Below are positions 60,883 to 64,000 of a stretch of DNA of 64,000 nucleotides, piece after piece; the first letter of the stretch is position 1; each line of letters starts with the position of its first letter. The notes under the pieces are model-generated. The model saw only the letters and a list, made by a program, of their open reading frames with translations. It made no database searches and was not told where the DNA came from. Origin of the DNA: an uncultured Clostridia bacterium. Its GTDB lineage: Bacteria > Bacillota > Clostridia > Christensenellales > Aristaeellaceae. The DNA is taken from NCBI GenBank assembly GCA_947166705.1, contig CAMVFE010000003.1:24259-88258 (forward strand). Direction: 5' to 3'. Position numbers and translations under genes: made by a program.

Positions 60883-61926
60883 ATGCAGAATCCACGACAG
60901 CTGAAACGGGAACAGTTCACACCTTTTACATACATACTGCTGACAATTGTGCTTTTTTTCACGATGGTCCTGTGTATCTGTGTCGGCAGTGTCAGGATTT
61001 CTTTTTCAGATACGGTAACTTCCGTATGGAGTGCAGTCTGGGGATCACCCATCCCGGAAAACATTGCAAAAAACATCATTTTGAATGTTCGTCTGCCCCG
61101 CGTACTTTGCGTTGCGCTGGCCGGGGCGGCTTTATCGATATGCGGTGCGGCCATGCAGGGACTGCTGCGCAATCCGCTTGCGGACGGTTCCACAATGGGG
61201 GTGTCTTCCGGTGCGGCGCTTGGTGCCATCATTGCGGTCGCAACCGGTTTTATTCTGCCTGGATTTTCATTTGGCGGAAGTATGGTCATGGCCATGGCAT
61301 TTGCCTTTGGGTCGCTGGTTCTCATTTTATCCCTTGCCTACGCGCTGGATCGCTCATTGAGCACCGGAAGCATCATCCTGATTGGCGTCATTTTCACAAT
61401 GTTCATATCCGCGATTATTTCGCTGATTGTTACATTCGCAAGCGATCATACCCGAACCCTGAGTTTCTGGACAATGGGATCCTTCTCCGGCGTCAATTAT
61501 GATCAGGCAAAAATCATGTGCGTTGCGCTGGTGATCTGCGGTGGGATCCTGATCCGGTTCAGTCCGGAACTGAATGCGTTTGCGATCGGTGAAGACAATG
61601 CCCGCCACATTGGCGTCAATGTAAAACGAGTCAAATTAATCGTCCTTATCACTGTTTCTGTGTTGATTGGAGTCTGCGTTTCCATAGCAGGTACCGTCAG
61701 CTTTGTCGGCCTGATCATGCCGCACATCGCGCGAATGCTTGTTGGCCCGAACCACAAACGACTGCTGCCCGCATCCCTGTTCTCCGGCGCTGTCTTTCTG
61801 TTGCTTGCAGATCTGACTGCCCGTACGCTTCTCAGCCCCATTGAGCTCCCGATCGGCGTGGTAACTTCCATCGTCGGCGCTGTTGCGTTTGTGATTATCT
61901 TCTATAAGACCAGGAAAGCCGGGTGA
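60883..61926 (+). CDS. btuC: FecCD/BtuC-type ABC permease
   Basis: A permease of 347 residues with about ten helices. Family marks: LNVRLPRVLCVALAGAALSICGAAMQGLLRNPLADGSTMGVSSGAALGA, in the order of BtuC/FecC, SFWTMGSFSG, NARHIGVNVKRVK for ATPase contact, and GTVSFVGLIMPHIARMLVGPNHKRLLPAS. Start at ATG 60883 with AGAGG five bases upstream; a TTG at 60868 is too early. Overlaps btuD. Confidence 0.94.
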   Translation: MQNPRQLKREQFTPFTYILLTIVLFFTMVLCICVGSVRISFSDTVTSVWSAVWGSPIPENIAKNIILNVRLPRVLCVALAGAALSICGAAMQGLLRNPLADGSTMGVSSGAALGAIIAVATGFILPGFSFGGSMVMAMAFAFGSLVLILSLAYALDRSLSTGSIILIGVIFTMFISAIISLIVTFASDHTRTLSFWTMGSFSGVNYDQAKIMCVALVICGGILIRFSPELNAFAIGEDNARHIGVNVKRVKLIVLITVSVLIGVCVSIAGTVSFVGLIMPHIARMLVGPNHKRLLPASLFSGAVFLLLADLTARTLLSPIELPIGVVTSIVGAVAFVIIFYKTRKAG

Positions 61927-62693
61927 TTCGGATGCTGCAGGGAGAACATATCACGGTCCGCTATGGAAATATTGCGGTTGTGGACAGCCTTTCCTTCCAT
62001 CTTGGGGAAGGCGAATGGTTAATGCTGGCCGGACCGAACGGTGCGGGAAAATCCACGCTGATTGAAGCAATTGCGCAAGGTGTTCCTTATGCCGGTATAA
62101 TTCGATGGAAAGGTGAAGATATACGCTCATTGAAAGGTCCTCAGCTTGCCCGGCGGATCGGTGTCCTGTCACAGAAAAACAATGTGGGTTATGCCTATAC
62201 CGTTGAGGAAGTTGTTGGCCTTGGACGGTATGCTTATAAGGCTGGATTGTTTTCCGGAAAGGATGACCGGGGAAAATCTGCAGTGGAAAAAGCCCTGAAA
62301 CTCACAGGGCTGACCGAATTACGTCGCGCCAGCATGCTGACGCTCTCCGGCGGAGAGATGCAGCGGGTTTTCCTGGCCCAGGTTTTTGCCCAAAACCCGC
62401 AGGTGCTGATTCTGGACGAACCGGCCAACCATCTGGACCTGAAGTATCAGCAGCACATCTTCACCCTGATACAGAAATGGCTGAAAGAACCTGGAAGAGC
62501 CGTGTTATCCGTAGTACATGATTTAAGTCTCGCCATGCGTTACGGGTCGCATGCCGTTTTAATGGATCATGGCAGGAGCATATCCCAGGGCAAAATCTCT
62601 GAAGTGATGACGCCCGAAAACCTGCAGCATGTTTATGGAATGAATGTATATGAATGGATGCGGGAAAATCTTTCCCAGTGGCAGGTAAACTGA
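61923..62693 (+). CDS. btuD: BtuD/FecE-type ABC ATPase
   Basis: A 256-residue ATPase. Walker A GPNGAGKST at about 41-49, Q-loop IGVLSQKNNVGYAYTVEEVV, signature LSGGEMQRVFLAQ, Walker B VLILDEPANHLDLKYQ, switch His in SVVHDLSLAMRYG. The start is GTG 61923 overlapping the btuC stop (GTGA), or ATG 61932. Completes the corrinoid importer. Confidence 0.94.
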   Translation: MIRMLQGEHITVRYGNIAVVDSLSFHLGEGEWLMLAGPNGAGKSTLIEAIAQGVPYAGIIRWKGEDIRSLKGPQLARRIGVLSQKNNVGYAYTVEEVVGLGRYAYKAGLFSGKDDRGKSAVEKALKLTGLTELRRASMLTLSGGEMQRVFLAQVFAQNPQVLILDEPANHLDLKYQQHIFTLIQKWLKEPGRAVLSVVHDLSLAMRYGSHAVLMDHGRSISQGKISEVMTPENLQHVYGMNVYEWMRENLSQWQVN

Positions 62694-62878
62694 TGGCGGT
62701 TTTCGAAAAGCAGCCAGCCCGCACCACGGCGATCCATAACATCAGTATCCATCCGTCAGGCATTCAGGGACCTGCTTCGCAGCCATAGCACTCACATTTT
62801 TGCTCCCGCTCATATTGGCATGAAACAGGCCATTGCAGCGGGGTTTTAATTTGTGGAGGAAATTCAAATGCGAAATCA
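62693..62878 (+). other. Decayed reading frames after btuD
   Basis: A 31-codon frame (MAVFEKQPARTTAIHNISIH...) starts by TGATG overlap with btuD and stops at a TAG. In another frame the sequence continues open as IRQAFRDLLRSHSTHIFAPA, HIGMKQAIAAGF and TAA. A fine ribosome site GGAGGAAATTCAA then leads to ATG 62868, which runs into the antisense 3' end of the DUF89 gene. This looks like the scar of a lost fourth gene. Confidence 0.4.
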
Positions 62879-63721
62879 GCCATTCTCTTCTGCCAGAATC
62901 CCTGTCAGCCGCGGAACATCAAAACGGCTGGTAAACAATTCGCACTTGCAAAGGAAGGCATAGAAAATGTGCCTTCCCTGTCCGTTCAGGGTTTCGTAAT
63001 TTCCCTGGCCTTTTGCCAGGATGATATCCGCCGAGTCCAGAGCAGCCTTGGCTTCATCTGACAGCATATCATAAACCGTGCCGGCGACAGCGTTCCCGCT
63101 GGAAATCACCTTCGCGATCTGATCAATTCCTGAATATACGGCATCTTCTTCGGTTGCGTCATTCAGAACCTCGTCGCCCCGAACCATCACCTTTGCTTCG
63201 AGATGTGGAAACCGTTTCAGGAGTTGTTCGATAAACAGTTTATCCAGAACAATTTCGCCGCAGTTGTCCGCCAGCAGCAGGAATGATTCTGCGGTTTCGC
63301 ACTGCCGGACAAAGGAATCCATTACGGGCAGATCCCGTTCTGTCAGCTCCGCCTGATCCAGCAGTTTCAGGAACACGTCGTCTTCAACGACGTTCATCGC
63401 GCCAAAGTCGATATAGTTGCCGGTTCGGGCGTAGCCCAGCGCCGTTTTCAACGGATCATCCGACGCTTCGATTCTCCGTCTGAGCAGTTCCTCTTCTTGG
63501 AGAACCAGATTGTTGTATTTCCGCTTGGTCTCCGCATAGGGTTTCCGTGGGCCGAAGTGTTTTTCATAAACCTTTCGAAAAAGATAAACAAGATACGGCG
63601 CGGAGTCATCCTCTGATCTGTTGTCGATAATTTCCCGGATTTCTTTCAGAAAGGCCGGATCATCCGACAGCCGCCGCTGTTTATCGAGCAGGCACTTTGC
63701 GCAGCTTTCAATTATCCTCAT
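62876..63721 (-). CDS. DUF89/ARMT1-like protein
   Basis: A 281-residue protein of the DUF89 damage-control phosphatase family. The metal and substrate segments are LLLADNCGEIVLDKLFIEQL at about 151-170, VMVRGDEVLNDATEED, LDSADIILAKGQGNYETLNG and the late FLCKCELFTSRF. N-terminal Cys pair ESCAKCLLDKQRR is typical of prokaryotic members. The family acts on phosphorylated metabolites; the substrate here is not known. Start at 63721 with GGAGG five bases upstream. It converges with the btu operon. Confidence 0.88.
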   Translation of the reverse strand: MRIIESCAKCLLDKQRRLSDDPAFLKEIREIIDNRSEDDSAPYLVYLFRKVYEKHFGPRKPYAETKRKYNNLVLQEEELLRRRIEASDDPLKTALGYARTGNYIDFGAMNVVEDDVFLKLLDQAELTERDLPVMDSFVRQCETAESFLLLADNCGEIVLDKLFIEQLLKRFPHLEAKVMVRGDEVLNDATEEDAVYSGIDQIAKVISSGNAVAGTVYDMLSDEAKAALDSADIILAKGQGNYETLNGQGRHIFYAFLCKCELFTSRFDVPRLTGILAEENG

Positions 63722-63722
63722 C

Positions 63723-64000
63723 TTATCCTCCGGCACAGCGGACAGAATTCAGGACTCCATTCATTTCCGCTCTCTCCATTAATCTGGCAAAATCCTGATA
63801 ATGCCAGTCAGGTGTTGGCTTTTCGCACGCAATATCATAAAAGAAACAGCTTGGAATTTCTTTCTGCTTCAGGTTCTTCCGTATGGGAACACAAACGCTT
63901 CCGGATCATTTCGCCAGAACGGCTCCCATACTGTTTCCCGAAGGAATCTATGACCATTATCCGTTTCCATTGCCCAAGCTCGTCATAGGAATGAGACCAA
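63723..64000 (-). pseudogene. Partial or frameshifted reading frame at the window edge
   Basis: On the minus strand a frame enters from the edge (SHSYDELGQWKRIMVIDSFG, KQYGSRSGEMIRKRL) and stops at 63838. A second frame, open from 63903, reads CVPIRKNLKQKEIPSCFFYD, IACEKPTPDWHYQDFARLME, RAEMNGVLNSVRCAGG and ends at TAA 63723-63725, directly before the DUF89 start. The two parts may be one gene broken by a frameshift, or an upstream gene end. No family is recognised. Confidence 0.35.

Noticed and set aside
1..64000. tRNA, rRNA, complete transposons or attachment sites
   Set aside because: Intergenic spaces were read for these and none showed a cloverleaf, rRNA motif, transposase frame or terminal inverted repeats.

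Overview
The window is about 64 kb of a GC-rich, densely packed bacterial chromosome that reads as Firmicutes/Clostridia. Evidence: strong GGAGG-type ribosome binding sites almost everywhere, a DnaC/DnaI-type loader beside a DnaD protein, the tilS-hpt-ftsH order, VanW-like proteins, a GH94 cellobiose phosphorylase and an LplA/YteP/YtcP-type oligosaccharide ABC system with a membrane AraC regulator. An anaerobic gut or rumen clostridium is my inference. No rRNA, tRNA, CRISPR array or complete insertion sequence was seen.

Layout. 1-790: 3' part of 6-phosphofructokinase. 829-5694 (minus): a three-gene operon with short overlaps encoding a 2-TM potassium-channel-like protein with a C-terminal RyR domain, a membrane protein with two Rossmann folds and a RyR-like C-terminus, and a TIR-TM-Sel1 protein. 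I rate this the most interesting locus: a candidate nucleotide-sensing conflict or stress system. 5746-8628: a c-di-GMP phosphodiesterase with a degenerate GGDEF domain. 8819-11608: DnaD, DnaC and an ArsC-like protein. 11755-14250: a secreted NlpC/P60-like protein and class II aldolase. 14332-21732 (minus): a repeat-rich membrane protein, tilS, hpt, ftsH (TTG start) and vanW. 21979-25620 (plus): a polysaccharide initiation cluster (glycosylphosphotransferase, nucleotidyltransferase, galE). 25675-28116: cellobiose phosphorylase. 28256-35643: GNAT, DUF3783, zinc-ribbon, CNNM/CorC, PlsC-like, CapA-like and a secreted peptidase-like protein.

35743-41265 is a methyl-cycle region: B12-dependent methionine synthase with its reactivation domain as a separate gene, two P-loop small-molecule kinases, and LuxS in the same open frame as one of those kinases. 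41515-44248: a TldD/TldE protease pair. 46050-51546: an oligosaccharide importer with its AraC regulator and three direct repeats upstream of the promoter. 51712-54196: an ABCG-like exporter with a DUF5684-like membrane N-terminus fused to the ATPase. 54565-59133: an MBL hydrolase, a YkuD-like L,D-transpeptidase, a TetR/aldo-keto reductase operon with paired operators, and a LysR regulator with a palindrome over its own promoter. 59526-62693: promoter, cobalamin riboswitch and btuFCD-like corrinoid importer, which would supply the B12-dependent MetH. 62876-63721: a DUF89 protein; the right edge looks decayed or partial.

Promoters were read by eye. Many carry an extended -10 (TGnTATAAT) and a -35 of the type TTGCAG, TTGCGG or TTGCAA at 17-18 bp. 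Several gene remnants lie in the intergenic spaces (28256, 44318, 59254, 62693, 63723).
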